From contig CAVRTQ010000012.1 in NCBI GenBank assembly GCA_963724195.1, forward strand, positions 143,459 to 207,458: a stretch of DNA of 64,000 nucleotides, in the 5' to 3' direction. The first letter of the stretch is position 1. Every line of letters starts with the position of its first letter. Position numbers and translations under genes: made by a program. The notes beneath the pieces were generated by a model. That model saw nothing but the letters and a program-made list of their open reading frames with translations, ran no database searches and had not been told where the DNA came from. This DNA is from Solirubrobacter sp963724195. GTDB lineage: Bacteria; Actinomycetota; Thermoleophilia; Solirubrobacterales; Solirubrobacteraceae. This document shows, piece after piece, positions 1-9,926 of this stretch.

Positions 1-1250
<1,250 letters not shown>

Positions 1251-1394
1251 AGTTTTCTACTCCCGTAGGAGGGGATTTTCGTGCCAGTGAGCCTACCCCC
1301 ATACGGGTAACGCCCACCGCGCGGCGGTATGCCCCCGCCAAAGGTGCGGCTCTCCGACTGGCGCGGCACTCCGGACGGCCCATACGATCGCGGC

Positions 1395-2018
1395 GTGCTC
1401 ATACGGACGACGATCGGCCTCGGTGCCGCCGCCGCGGGCCTCACGGCCCTGACCTACGGGATCGCCCAGGCGATCGAGAACGGCAGCTGCGGGGTGGACG
1501 AGTACGGGAACGTGCTCGGCGCGCCGTGTCCGGATGGCTTCGGCCCGATGATCGCGCTGATGGTCCTCGGCACGTTCGTGGCGCTCGCCGGCGCCGCACT
1601 CGCCAGCTCGCTCGTGCGCTTCATCTTGCCGATCATCGTCGCCGTCTGCGCGGGTGTCGTGCTCGGCTTCCTCGACGTCCACGAGACGGATACACGGCCG
1701 GGGCTCGAGATCATCGCGGTCGTCGCCGCCCCGATGGTGCTGTTCACCGTCCCGTTCGTCGGCAAGCGCCGCGAGCGCGGGTTCCTGGTGCAGCCCCAGG
1801 TGCACACCGCCACCTTCGGCGGACCGCCACCACCGGAGCCCGTCGCCGCGGAGCCGACGTTCACCGCCCCGGCGCCGCAGTGGCAGCACAAGCACACGCC
1901 CGGCGACCCGGAGGCGATCGCGGCCCGCCTGCGCCAGCTCGACCAGCTCAAGGAGGCCGGGCTGCTCGACGACGCCGCCTACGCCGAGCAGCGCAAGCGC
2001 ATCCTGGCGGAGCTCTGA
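1395..2018 (+). CDS. Membrane protein with C-terminal SHOCT domain
   Basis: About 207 residues from the GTG at 1395; an upstream ATG at 1329 is in frame but gives a poor N-terminus. Four hydrophobic segments are visible: around TTIGLGAAAAGLTAL, MIALMVLGTFVALAGAAL, FILPIIVAVCAGVVLG and IIAVVAAPMVLF. A Pro-rich linker follows, then a C-terminal SHOCT-like motif (RLRQLDQLKEAGLLDDAAYAEQRKRIL, about residues 178-205). SHOCT motifs are short oligomerisation-type helices on many bacterial membrane proteins. Function unknown. The stop overlaps the start of the next gene (TGATG), so the two are probably co-translated. Confidence 0.75.
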   Translation: MLIRTTIGLGAAAAGLTALTYGIAQAIENGSCGVDEYGNVLGAPCPDGFGPMIALMVLGTFVALAGAALASSLVRFILPIIVAVCAGVVLGFLDVHETDTRPGLEIIAVVAAPMVLFTVPFVGKRRERGFLVQPQVHTATFGGPPPPEPVAAEPTFTAPAPQWQHKHTPGDPEAIAARLRQLDQLKEAGLLDDAAYAEQRKRILAEL

Positions 2019-3001
2019 TGCGCGCGCTCACCGTCTTCTTCGCCCTGCTGGCGACGCTCGCCGGCGCCTACGCCGGCTTCTACGTCATGCGCGAGCTCGG
2101 CCCTGACGACCTCACCGGCCAGTACGGCCGCGGCGACGCCGTGATCGAGGGCAACCTGATGCAGAGCGAGAACTTCGTCCGCGTCGTCGAGGCGCTCGAG
2201 CGCGAGCTCGGGTCCGACGGCCGCCTCCAGAGCCTGAACGTCGAGCTGCTGGAGGCCGACGCGACGGCCACCGTGGGCGACCGCATGGTCCGCGTGGAGA
2301 TCGACGCGGGCGGCCGCTCGCAGCAGCGCGACATCGGCGACGCGACACCCGCCGGCACGCTGCCGGTGTCCAAGCTCGACCCCCGCGCGGTGGACCGGAT
2401 CACCAAGGCCGCGATGCAGGAGACCGGCTCCCCCGTGGAGAGCCTCGCGCTCTACGGCGGCAACCGCCAGTGGACGGCCAACATGCTGCGCGGCGAACCC
2501 GACAGCTTCATCGCGAACCTCAACGGCAAGGGCCTGCGCCTGTCGGGCGAGGAGAACCCCGAGCCGGCCGGCGCCGAATCGGACTCGCTGTTCCGGGCGA
2601 AGAACCTCCAGCTCGTACTGGACGCGGTCGCGAAGGAGGGCACCCGCGTGCTCGACCTCACGGTGTGGCCGGAGCGCGCCTCGGTCAAGGTCGAGAAGGA
2701 CGGCCGGGCCGTCAGCCTCAACTTCGGCTACGACGCCGAGTTGACGAGCCGGGACGTGAGCTCACTCAGCGGGCCCAGCGACACGATCCCCCTCAAGCGC
2801 ATCGACGCCAAGGCGTTGGAACGCATGGCCAAGAGCAAGTACGTGAAGGGCCTCAAGAACGCGAAGTACGCGATCCTGCGGCCCCAGGGCGTGTTCGAGG
2901 ACGCGCCGCAGTGGCTCCTGTACCTGCCCGAGGGCAGCGACCCGCCGTACGTGACCGCGAACCTCAAGGGCCGCGGCCTGTCCTGGCCCGGGCGCGGGTA
3001 G
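2018..3001 (+). CDS. Hypothetical protein with N-terminal signal or anchor segment
   Basis: 327 residues. A hydrophobic N-terminus (RALTVFFALLATLAGAYAGFYV) suggests a signal anchor or signal peptide, so the rest should be extracytoplasmic. Two similar halves each contain a stretch on valine/lysine-rich strands and a phrase like 'NLNGKGLRLSG' or 'NLKGRGLSWPG', suggesting an internal duplication. No catalytic motif recognised. ATG overlaps the stop of the SHOCT protein by one base, making a two-gene operon. Confidence 0.7.
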   Translation: MRALTVFFALLATLAGAYAGFYVMRELGPDDLTGQYGRGDAVIEGNLMQSENFVRVVEALERELGSDGRLQSLNVELLEADATATVGDRMVRVEIDAGGRSQQRDIGDATPAGTLPVSKLDPRAVDRITKAAMQETGSPVESLALYGGNRQWTANMLRGEPDSFIANLNGKGLRLSGEENPEPAGAESDSLFRAKNLQLVLDAVAKEGTRVLDLTVWPERASVKVEKDGRAVSLNFGYDAELTSRDVSSLSGPSDTIPLKRIDAKALERMAKSKYVKGLKNAKYAILRPQGVFEDAPQWLLYLPEGSDPPYVTANLKGRGLSWPGRG

Positions 3002-3011
3002 TCAACGCACC

Positions 3012-3230
3012 ATGGATGAGCACAAGGGCGAATGGGCCGAGGTGGCCGAAGAGGGCATCGCGCCGACCGACGATGACGACGGCACGACCGGCCGCACCAC
3101 CGGCGACGACTCCCCGGCGACGGCCGAGGGCATCGACCTCGAAGCCGGGGACGAGGCCGACGCGACCACGATCGGCAACGCGGACCCGACGCCGGAAGGC
3201 GAAGAGCCCGACCTCAGAGACGTAACGTAA
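3012..3230 (+). CDS. Small acidic hypothetical protein
   Basis: 72 residues, strongly acidic (Asp/Glu/Thr/Gly-rich), no hydrophobic segment and probably disordered. It follows the previous gene by 10 bases and its stop lies 3 bases from the stop of the convergent phosphoesterase. Coding potential rests on length, ATG start and codon bias only. Confidence 0.5.
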   Translation: MDEHKGEWAEVAEEGIAPTDDDDGTTGRTTGDDSPATAEGIDLEAGDEADATTIGNADPTPEGEEPDLRDVT

Positions 3231-3233
3231 GCC

Positions 3234-4043
3234 CTAGTGGACTTCTGACGGGACGCGCCGGCGATCGCCGGACATCTCGAACACCCAGAAGTCCTCGCCC
3301 ATGACGGGCACGCTGACGTTGTAGACCGGCACCTCGCCCAGCCGGCCCTCGAACGTGCCCGCGTGGGCGTGCCCGTGCAGGACCATGTCCGGGTTGTGCT
3401 CGAGCAGCGGCGGCGCGAGCCGGTCGGTGCCGAGGAACGTCCAGATCGTCTCGCGCTCGCCCACGAGCGTCTCGGTGGTCGGCGCGTAGTGCATGAGCAC
3501 GATCCGGAAGGGACACATCTGGATCGCGCGCAGCCCCTCGTCGAGCGCCTCGGCCTCGATCACGCTCTCGCGGTACACGCCGCGCAGCGACGGCTCGCCG
3601 AAATCCGGGAGGTGCGTGCCCGGGAACCCACCCATGAACCCCTTCACGCCCGCGATCCCGAGCTGCGTGCCGCAGAGGTCGATCACCTCGTGCGAGTGAT
3701 CCTTGTCGAGGACGACGACGCCGGCGGCCTGCAGCACCGCCTTGAGCTCGTCGGCGCGGTTGACGTGCCAGTCGTGGTTGCCGAGCACGGTCAGGACGGG
3801 CACGCCGACGTCGCGCACGGCGTCGGCGACGATCTGCGCCTGCTCGGGCTCACCGTGCGTGGTGAGGTCGCCGGCGAGCAGGATCACGTCCACCCTGTCC
3901 TCCAGCGCGGCGAAGGTCGCGTTCGCCCGCTCCTGGTCGTCGGAGCGCTCGCCGTAGTGCATGTCACCGGCGGCGGCGATCCGGATCCGGCATTCGTCCC
4001 GCCGCTCGGCCGGCCGTCCGTCCGTCGTGATCGTCGAGCTCAT
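3234..4043 (-). CDS. Calcineurin-like metallophosphoesterase
   Basis: 269 residues. All five metal-binding blocks of the family are present in order: GDMHYG (D-x-H), LLAGDLTTHG (GD), LGNHDWH (GNHD), LMHYAPT (H) and LHGHAHAG (GHxH). It should be a cytosolic binuclear-metal phosphohydrolase; the substrate cannot be inferred. ATG at 4043 is chosen because upstream codons only mirror the divergent gene and the first conserved block begins about 20 residues in. An inverted repeat lies between this start and the divergent start at 4089. Confidence 0.88.
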   Translation of the reverse strand: MSSTITTDGRPAERRDECRIRIAAAGDMHYGERSDDQERANATFAALEDRVDVILLAGDLTTHGEPEQAQIVADAVRDVGVPVLTVLGNHDWHVNRADELKAVLQAAGVVVLDKDHSHEVIDLCGTQLGIAGVKGFMGGFPGTHLPDFGEPSLRGVYRESVIEAEALDEGLRAIQMCPFRIVLMHYAPTTETLVGERETIWTFLGTDRLAPPLLEHNPDMVLHGHAHAGTFEGRLGEVPVYNVSVPVMGEDFWVFEMSGDRRRVPSEVH

Positions 4044-4052
4044 ATGCAAAAC

Positions 4053-4081
4053 GGCTACCCGATCCGGCGCGCCGGGTAGCC
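4053..4081. promoter_or_regulatory. Inverted repeat between divergent genes
   Basis: Arms GGCTACCCG (4053-4061) and CGGGTAGCC (4073-4081) match perfectly around an 11-base spacer, and extend outward by AACGG/CGTT with one bulge. They fill most of the 45-base gap between the phosphoesterase start (4043) and the nucleotidyltransferase-fold gene start (4089). This could be an operator controlling both genes; a role is inferred from position only. Confidence 0.5.
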
Positions 4082-4088
4082 CGTTCAC

Positions 4089-4730
4089 ATGGCCACGGAT
4101 GAGCAGAGCCCGTTCTCGGAGCTCGAGGACTCGCTGAAGAAGTCCGCCGCTGCCCTGCGCGGGGCCGACGTGCCGTTCCTGCTCGGGGGGAGCCTCGCGA
4201 GCTGGGCGCGCGGCGGCCCGGAGACGCGCCACGACCTCGACCTGATGATCAGGCCCGAGGACGTCGAGCGCGCGGTCGCGGCGCTGGAAGCGGCCGGCAT
4301 GCGCTTCGAGGACCCGCCCGAGGAGTGGCTGGTGAAGGTGTGGGACGGCGACATCCTCGTCGATCTGATCCACCATCCGAAGGGCACGCGGGTCGATGAC
4401 GCCCTGATCGAGCGCGGAGAGGTAATGTCCGTACTTGGCATGGAAATGCGCGTGATGGCGCTCGAGGACGTGCTCGTGACGAAACTCATGGCGTTGGATG
4501 AGCATGCGCTGCGTTACGAGTCGTTGCTGGCCATCTCGCGTGCACTGCGCGAGCGCATCGATTGGGACGACGTCCGCTCCCGCACCCAGGAGTCCACCTG
4601 GGCCCGGGCATACTTCGTCATGTTGGAAGGCCTCGGCATCCTGGCCGAGGCGAGTCCGTCAACCGGTGGTCACGAGACCCGCGTGCGCGTGTTGACGCCT
4701 CGCGGTTCCGCCGCCGCAAACGTAGGGTAG
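4089..4730 (+). CDS. Nucleotidyltransferase-superfamily protein
   Basis: 213 residues. The N-terminal half holds the minimal nucleotidyltransferase signature: GGSLASWARGG followed by RHDLDLMI (hG[GS] and D-x-D), then a helix and a second acidic strand (DGDILVDLIHH). This resembles AbiEii-like or uncharacterised stand-alone NTase proteins. The C-terminal part has a helical region (VLVTKLMALDEHALRYESLLAISRAL). The acceptor substrate is unknown. No AbiEi or HEPN partner lies next to it, so a toxin-antitoxin role is not supported here. Confidence 0.7.
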   Translation: MATDEQSPFSELEDSLKKSAAALRGADVPFLLGGSLASWARGGPETRHDLDLMIRPEDVERAVAALEAAGMRFEDPPEEWLVKVWDGDILVDLIHHPKGTRVDDALIERGEVMSVLGMEMRVMALEDVLVTKLMALDEHALRYESLLAISRALRERIDWDDVRSRTQESTWARAYFVMLEGLGILAEASPSTGGHETRVRVLTPRGSAAANVG

Positions 4731-4741
4731 GCGCGCAACAT

Positions 4742-5866
4742 ATGGCCGAACCGATCACGCAGGCCCGCCTCCGGGCACTCTCCGCCGTGCACCCTGACCA
4801 GGGTCGCGTGCTGTCCGTGTTCCTGAATCTGGACCCGACCTCGTTCGCCACGCCCGCGGCACGATCTTCCGCCATCACCTCGGTGATGACCGCCGCGGCA
4901 CACAAGGTCGACGAGAGCGAAGGGCTCTCGCACGACGAACGCATCGGGTTGCGGAACGACGTCGAGCGCGTGCGCGGCGTCCTGGAGGGCTCGGACATCG
5001 CGCAGAACGGCACGCGTGCCGTCGCGGTCTACGCGTGCGGAACCGAGGGTCTGCTCGAGGTCGTCAAGCTCCGCCGGCCCGTCACCAACAAGGTGGTGCT
5101 CGACCGCACCGCGTTCGTCGAGCCGCTCGTGATGCAGGGCACCGACGAGAACTGGATGGTGCTGCTCACGAACCGCCGCGCCGCGCGGCTGTTCTTCGGC
5201 CCGGGCGACGCGCTCGAGGAGACCGACCGGCTCGTCGACGATGTGCACCAGCAGCACGGCAAGGGCGGCTGGTCGCAGTCCAACTACCAGCGCTCGGTGG
5301 ACAAGGAGGTCTCCGACCACCTCCAGAACGCCGCCGACCTCGCGTTCAAGCTCTACAAGGAGCGTGGCGCGGACCGGGTGCTCGTGAGCGTGCCGGCCGA
5401 GCTGCACGCGGAGTTCAAGGGCAAGCTGCACCCGTACCTGATCGAGCGTGCCGCCGGCAAGATCTCGGTCGACGTGGAGAACGCGTCGCTCGATGACGTG
5501 CGCGCGGCCGCGCGGCCGGAGATCACGGCCCACGTCATGCGCTCCGAGCGCGAGGCGCTGGACCGCCTGCAGGCCGGCGTCGGCAGCGGCGGCCGCGGCG
5601 CGGCGGGCATCGCCGAGGTGCTGGACGCCCTGAACCAGGCGCGCGTGGAGACGCTGCTGATCGCGGAGAACTTCCAGATCCCCGGCCGCATCGACTTCCA
5701 GGCCGGGCTGCTGCTGCCCGAGGGCCGCGACGAGGGCGAGCCGGTGGACAACATCGTCGAGCCGGCGATCGAGAAGGCGATCGAGCAGTCCGCCACCGCC
5801 ATGGTCGTCCGCCACCACACCGACCTGGACGAGATCGGCGGCATCGGGGCGGTACTGCGCTTTTGA
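4742..5866 (+). CDS. Bacterial eRF1/Vms1-like (baeRF) protein
   Basis: 374 residues. It shows the three-part organisation of bacterial homologues of archaeo-eukaryotic release factors: an N-terminal alpha/beta domain (GRVLSVFLNLDP), a central domain with a glycine-rich loop (HGKGGWSQSNYQRS, near residues 172-185) where eRF1 has GGQ, and a C-terminal L7Ae-like domain (LDALNQARVETLLIAENF). Family knowledge: such proteins are proposed peptidyl-tRNA hydrolases acting in ribosome rescue. The loop has GGW rather than GGQ, with a following glutamine (WSQ), so hydrolase activity is inferred. ATG at 4742; the next gene overlaps its stop (TGATG). Confidence 0.75.
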   Translation: MAEPITQARLRALSAVHPDQGRVLSVFLNLDPTSFATPAARSSAITSVMTAAAHKVDESEGLSHDERIGLRNDVERVRGVLEGSDIAQNGTRAVAVYACGTEGLLEVVKLRRPVTNKVVLDRTAFVEPLVMQGTDENWMVLLTNRRAARLFFGPGDALEETDRLVDDVHQQHGKGGWSQSNYQRSVDKEVSDHLQNAADLAFKLYKERGADRVLVSVPAELHAEFKGKLHPYLIERAAGKISVDVENASLDDVRAAARPEITAHVMRSEREALDRLQAGVGSGGRGAAGIAEVLDALNQARVETLLIAENFQIPGRIDFQAGLLLPEGRDEGEPVDNIVEPAIEKAIEQSATAMVVRHHTDLDEIGGIGAVLRF

Positions 5867-6673
5867 TGGAGGTTGCCGTTCTAGGCACGGGCATCATGGG
5901 CGCGCCGATGGCGCGCAACCTCGCGTCCGCGGGGCATGAGGTCCGTGCCTGGAACCGGACCGCTGCCAAGGCCGAGGGGCTGGGCGCCACGGTGGCGGCC
6001 AGCCCGGTCGAGGCGGTCGAAGGCGCCGAGGTGATCATCACGATGCTCGCCGACGGGCCGACCGTCGCCGCCGTGATGGACGACGTCACGCTGGCCGACG
6101 ACGTCATCTGGTGGCAGGCGAGCACCGTCGGCGTCGAGTGGGTGACGAAGTTCGCGCCGCACGTGGACGGGCCCGTGATGGGCACGCGCCAGCCCGCCGA
6201 GGAGGGCAAGCTCACCGTGCTGGCGTCCGGGCCCGGGCGCGAGCGGCTGGGCGAGATCTTCGCGCCGGTGTCCGCGAAGGTCATCGACCTGGGCGAGGAG
6301 ATCGGCGCCGGCCAGCGGATGAAGCTCGTCGGCAACTCGTGGGTGCTCGGGCTGGTCGAGGCGCTGGCGGAGACGATCGCGCTCGCCGAGCAGCTCGGGG
6401 TGGACCCGAAGGACTTCCTGGCGATGATCGAGGGCGGCCTGATGTACACGCCCTACGCCAAGATCAAGGGCGAGGCGATGATCGCGCGCGAGTTCCCGCC
6501 GAGCTTCCCGCTCGCCTTGGCGGCGAAGGACGCCGGCCTGATCGCCGAGGCCGCGCCGAACCTCCCACTGGCCGAAGCTCGTCCGCGACCAGATGCTCAA
6601 GGTCGTGGACGCCGGGCACGGTGACGACGACATGTCGGCCACAATCAGGGCCCTATGGCAAGCGCCCTCGTAA
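5866..6673 (+). CDS. NAD(P)-dependent beta-hydroxyacid dehydrogenase, frameshifted near 3' end
   Basis: Family of 3-hydroxyisobutyrate/tartronate-semialdehyde/GLYR reductases. The Rossmann motif (GTGIMGAPMARNL) starts at residue 6, the substrate loop (DGPVMGT) and the catalytic lysine region (MKLVGNSWV) follow. An extra G in gccgaagctc (about 6577) shifts the frame; the expected C-terminus (KLVRDQMLKVVDAG) resumes and ends at TAA 6671-6673. That makes about 268 residues, normal for the family. The last 19 bases overlap the start of pncA. Substrate not determinable. Confidence 0.85.
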
Positions 6674-7194
6674 TCGTCGACTTCCAGAACGACTTCACGC
6701 CGGGCGGCGCCTTGGCCGTCCCGCACGGCGACGAGATCGCCGACCGGATCAACGCGCTGGCGGCGTCCGGCGACTTCGAGCTCGTCGTGGCCACGCGCGA
6801 CTGGCATCCCGCCGACCACAACTCCTTCGCCGAGCAGGGCGGGCCGTGGCCCGTGCACTGCGTCGCGGGCACGCACGGCGCGCAGCTGCATCCCGCCCTC
6901 GTGCAGCTGCCGATCGACGTCATCGTCGACAAGGGCCAGGCGTCCGGCACCGACGGCTACAGCGGCTTCGAGGGCACCGACCTCGAGGAGCTCCTGCGCG
7001 AGCGCGGGATCACGCAGATCACGGTCGTGGGCTTGGCGACGGACTACTGCGTCAAGAACACGGCGCTGGACGCGTTGCGCGCCGGCTTCCAGGTCACCGT
7101 CGACCACACCGCCGTCCGCGGCGTCGAGGTCGAGGCGGGTGATTCCGAGCGCGCGCTGGCCGAGGTCCGCGCCGCCGGCGGCGTGATGGCGTGA
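6655..7194 (+). CDS. pncA: Nicotinamidase
   Basis: 179-residue isochorismatase-fold hydrolase converting nicotinamide to nicotinate. The catalytic triad is visible: Asp in VDFQNDF (residue 9), Lys in VDKGQ, and Cys in ATDYCVKNT. The metal-site residues lie in RDWHPADHNSF. PncA feeds nicotinate to the phosphoribosyltransferase encoded convergently at 7.9-9.0 kb, so both Preiss-Handler steps lie within 2.3 kb. The gene overlaps the previous frame and its stop overlaps the next GTG (GTGA). Confidence 0.92.
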   Translation: MASALVIVDFQNDFTPGGALAVPHGDEIADRINALAASGDFELVVATRDWHPADHNSFAEQGGPWPVHCVAGTHGAQLHPALVQLPIDVIVDKGQASGTDGYSGFEGTDLEELLRERGITQITVVGLATDYCVKNTALDALRAGFQVTVDHTAVRGVEVEAGDSERALAEVRAAGGVMA

Positions 7195-7791
7195 AACGCG
7201 GGCGGGACCGGCTGCTCACCCAGCTGCGCCCGCAGATCGACGACGAGCGTGTGTTGCGGGCCATCGCCGCCGTGCCGCGTGACCGCTTCGTCCCGGCCGC
7301 GCTGCGGCGGGACGCCTGGGAGAACGTGCCGCTGCCGATCGGCTCCGAGCAGACGATCTCCCAGCCGTTGGTGGTCGCGCGCATGTGCGAGCTGCTCGAG
7401 CTGCGCGGCGCCGAGCGCATCCTCGACATCGGCACCGGCTCGGGCTACCACGCCGCCGTGCTGGCGCACCTGGGCGCGCACGTCTGGAGCATCGAGCGCC
7501 ACGCCGCGTTGTCCGCCCAGGCGGCGCGAGAACCTCGCCGCGGCCGGCATCGGCAACGTGACGCTGCTCGTCGGCGACGGCGCGCGCGGGCTGCCGGAGG
7601 AGGCGCCGTTCGACGCGATCAACGTCGCGGCCGCCGCGACCGCGGTCCCGCCCGCGCTCGAGGAACAGCTCGTCGCGGGCGGGAAGTTGGTCGTGCCGGT
7701 CAACGACCGGCTCTACGTGGTCGAGCGGACGCAGCGCGGGCTCGAGCGCCGGGCGCTCGAGCGGGTGCGCTTCGTCCCGTTGGTCTCCTAG
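7191..7791 (+). CDS. pcm: Protein-L-isoaspartate O-methyltransferase, one frameshift
   Basis: About 200 residues. SAM-dependent repair methyltransferase for isoaspartyl residues: PLPIGSEQTISQP is the PCMT signature, ILDIGTGSGYHAAVLA is SAM motif I, and the C-terminus (GGKLVVPV) matches the family. GTG at 7191 overlaps the pncA stop. A one-base indel near 7530 (gcggcgcgagaac) moves the rest (ENLAAAGIGNVTLLVGDGA) into another frame ending at TAG 7789-7791. Confidence 0.88.
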
Positions 7792-7868
7792 CGGAACGGC
7801 CGCGCGTTGTCCGCGCAGATGATGTTCGCCTTAGGCAGGAAGTCCTCCTCGTCGCGCCCGTCGAGTCG

Positions 7869-8957
7869 TCAGACGACTTCGAGGCGCGGATTCGGTCGGT
7901 GCTCGCGGCCGACCTTCGCCGCCGGCTGCCCGTTGTTGAGCACGACGTCGGCCGTGAAGTCGTTCGAGCCGCGGATCAGCGAGGAGCCGACGCCGTAGGA
8001 GTCCACCGGGACGCCGGCCGCCTCGAACGCGCGGATCCGGTCCGCGTTGAAGCCGCCGGAGACGACGATGTGGACGTCCTTGTAGCCGTGGGCGTCCAGC
8101 TCGGAGCGCGTGAGCTCGACCAGCTCCGCGGCCACGCCCTTCGGCGCCTGGTCGCCGTGGAGGCGGCGCAGGGACTCGTCGGCCAGCGTGTTCGAGGTGT
8201 CCAGGCGCACGCCCCAGAGGTCCTCGCCGAGCGCGTCGGCGACCTCCAGCGCGGTCTTGACGCTGTCGTTCTTGAAGTCCACCAGCACGGTGACGTTCAT
8301 GTCGCGGCCGAAGCGGTCGGCGAACTTGCGCGCGGCGAGCGCGGTGTCACCGCCGTAGGCCGCGATCAGCGCGTGCGGGACGGTGCCGACGCCGCGCCCG
8401 CCCCACCACGAGGCCTGCGCGTCGGTGGACACGCCGATCGAGCCGCCGATGTGCGCCGACCAGCCGTCGCCCGTCTGCACGAGCCAGTGGTCGTGACGCG
8501 CGGGGAAGTACAGGATCGGCTTGCCGTGGGCGGCCTCGACCACCTCGCGCACGTTGCGCATGATCAGCGTGCGGCGCGCCATCACGCCCAGGTAGACCGT
8601 CTCGAGGTGGGCGAACTCCGAGTAGTCGCCCTCGATCGTCATCACGGTCTCCCAGGGCTCGATCTCGTCGCCCTCGTGCAGCGCCTTGACCTCGAGCTTG
8701 TCCCAGCCGTTGATCCAGACGTCGCCCTCGTAGTGCCCCGCGCCCTGCTTGAGCACCGCGACCGCCTCGTCGACCCCGCCCAGGATCGACTCCTTGCGCT
8801 GGAAGACCTGCATCAGCACCCGCGGGTGGTGGTCGTCCGCCTCCAACAGCTGCTTCGTCAGGTTGAAGTAGGTGTCGGAGTAGTAGCCCTCGCGGATCTT
8901 CTCGACCGGCAGCCGGAAGACCGACGGGGGAAGACGGACACGCTCACGGGTCGCCAT
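7869..8957 (-). CDS. pncB: Nicotinate phosphoribosyltransferase
   Basis: 362 residues. It matches the short actinobacterial-type nicotinate phosphoribosyltransferase: an N-terminal block (REGYYSDTYFNLTKQLLE), ARHDHWLVQTGDGW, VLVDFKNDSVKT, GVRLDTSNT and the phosphate-binding glycine-rich block (VSGGFNADRIR and YGVGSSLI). It converts nicotinate and PRPP to NaMN, downstream of the neighbouring PncA. In the same frame the TGA at 7869-7871 is followed by 26 more codons with strong coding bias (containing DEEDFLPKANIICADN) up to TAG at 7788-7790, so the real C-terminus may lie at 7788. Confidence 0.9.
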   Translation of the reverse strand: MATRERVRLPPSVFRLPVEKIREGYYSDTYFNLTKQLLEADDHHPRVLMQVFQRKESILGGVDEAVAVLKQGAGHYEGDVWINGWDKLEVKALHEGDEIEPWETVMTIEGDYSEFAHLETVYLGVMARRTLIMRNVREVVEAAHGKPILYFPARHDHWLVQTGDGWSAHIGGSIGVSTDAQASWWGGRGVGTVPHALIAAYGGDTALAARKFADRFGRDMNVTVLVDFKNDSVKTALEVADALGEDLWGVRLDTSNTLADESLRRLHGDQAPKGVAAELVELTRSELDAHGYKDVHIVVSGGFNADRIRAFEAAGVPVDSYGVGSSLIRGSNDFTADVVLNNGQPAAKVGREHRPNPRLEVV

Positions 8958-9038
8958 GACCCAAATAGCCTAGAAGCATCCGCGAAGCGATGATTCAAGC
9001 GACCGAAGCAGCCGACGCAGTCGGCTCGCAAGGATCGC

Positions 9039-9864
9039 CTACGTGGCTTCGATGACGCCCGTCGCCGTCAGCGCGATCACGAGCGCGCCGAGCGCCACGC
9101 GATAGACCACGAAGATCATCGTGGAGTGGTTCGTCGAGCCACTTGAGCAGCCACGCGATCGCCGCGTAGCCGACGATGAACGCCGCGAGCGTCGCCAGCG
9201 CCGTCTCGACCGCTCCCGCACCGCCCGGATCGCCGATCTTGCGCATCTCGAACAGGCCGGAGAGCACGACGGCGGGCACCGACAGCAGGAAGGAGTAGCG
9301 GGCGGCGGCGGCACGGTCGAAGCCGAAGAACAGGCCGGCGGTGATCGTCGCGCCCGAGCGCGAGACGCCCGGGATGAGCGCCATGGCCTGCGCGAAGCCG
9401 ATGACGACGGCGTCGCGGGCCTTGATGTCCTCGAGCTGGCGCTCGTGCTTGGCCACCTTCTCCGCCAGCAGCAGGACGAGGCCGAGCACGATCAGCGTCG
9501 TGCCCACCAGGTAGAGCGAGCGCGCGCCGTCCTCGATCTGGTCGTTGAACACCAGGCCGAACACGGCGACGGGGAGCGTGCCCAGGCCGATGTACCAGCC
9601 CATCCGCGCGTCCAGGGTCCCGCGCAGCTCGGGCTTGAGCCACAGGCTGAGGAACCAGGCCCTGGCGATGTTCCACAGGTCCTTGCGGAAATAGAGCAGG
9701 ACCGCGGCCATCGTTCCGAGTTGGGTGACGGCGGTGAAGGCCGAGCCGGGATCTTCCCACCCGAGGAGGGCCGGCACGATCAGCAGATGTCCGGAGCTCG
9801 AGATCGGCAGGAACTCCGTGAGCCCCTGGACGATGCCGAGGACGATGGCTTGAAACGCGTCCAC
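9039..9864 (-). CDS. uppP: Undecaprenyl-diphosphatase, one frameshift
   Basis: Integral membrane BacA/UppP recycling undecaprenyl pyrophosphate for cell-wall synthesis. About 274 residues with two family signatures: GLTEFLPISSSGHL near the N-terminus and IPGVSRSGATI in the second half. An extra C near 9131 breaks the last helix; the expected end (HSTMIFVVYRVALGALV) resumes and stops at 9039. Starts ATG 9864, divergent from the aldehyde dehydrogenase gene. Confidence 0.93.
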
Positions 9865-9926
9865 GGCGGCGGCAGGTTAGCGAGCGTGGCCACCCGCAGG
9901 CTGACCGGATGGGTAGCGTGCGGGAC

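Noticed and set aside
4089..4730. Toxin-antitoxin (AbiEii or MNT/HEPN) system
   Set aside because: Only an NTase-fold protein is present; no antitoxin or HEPN partner lies nearby.
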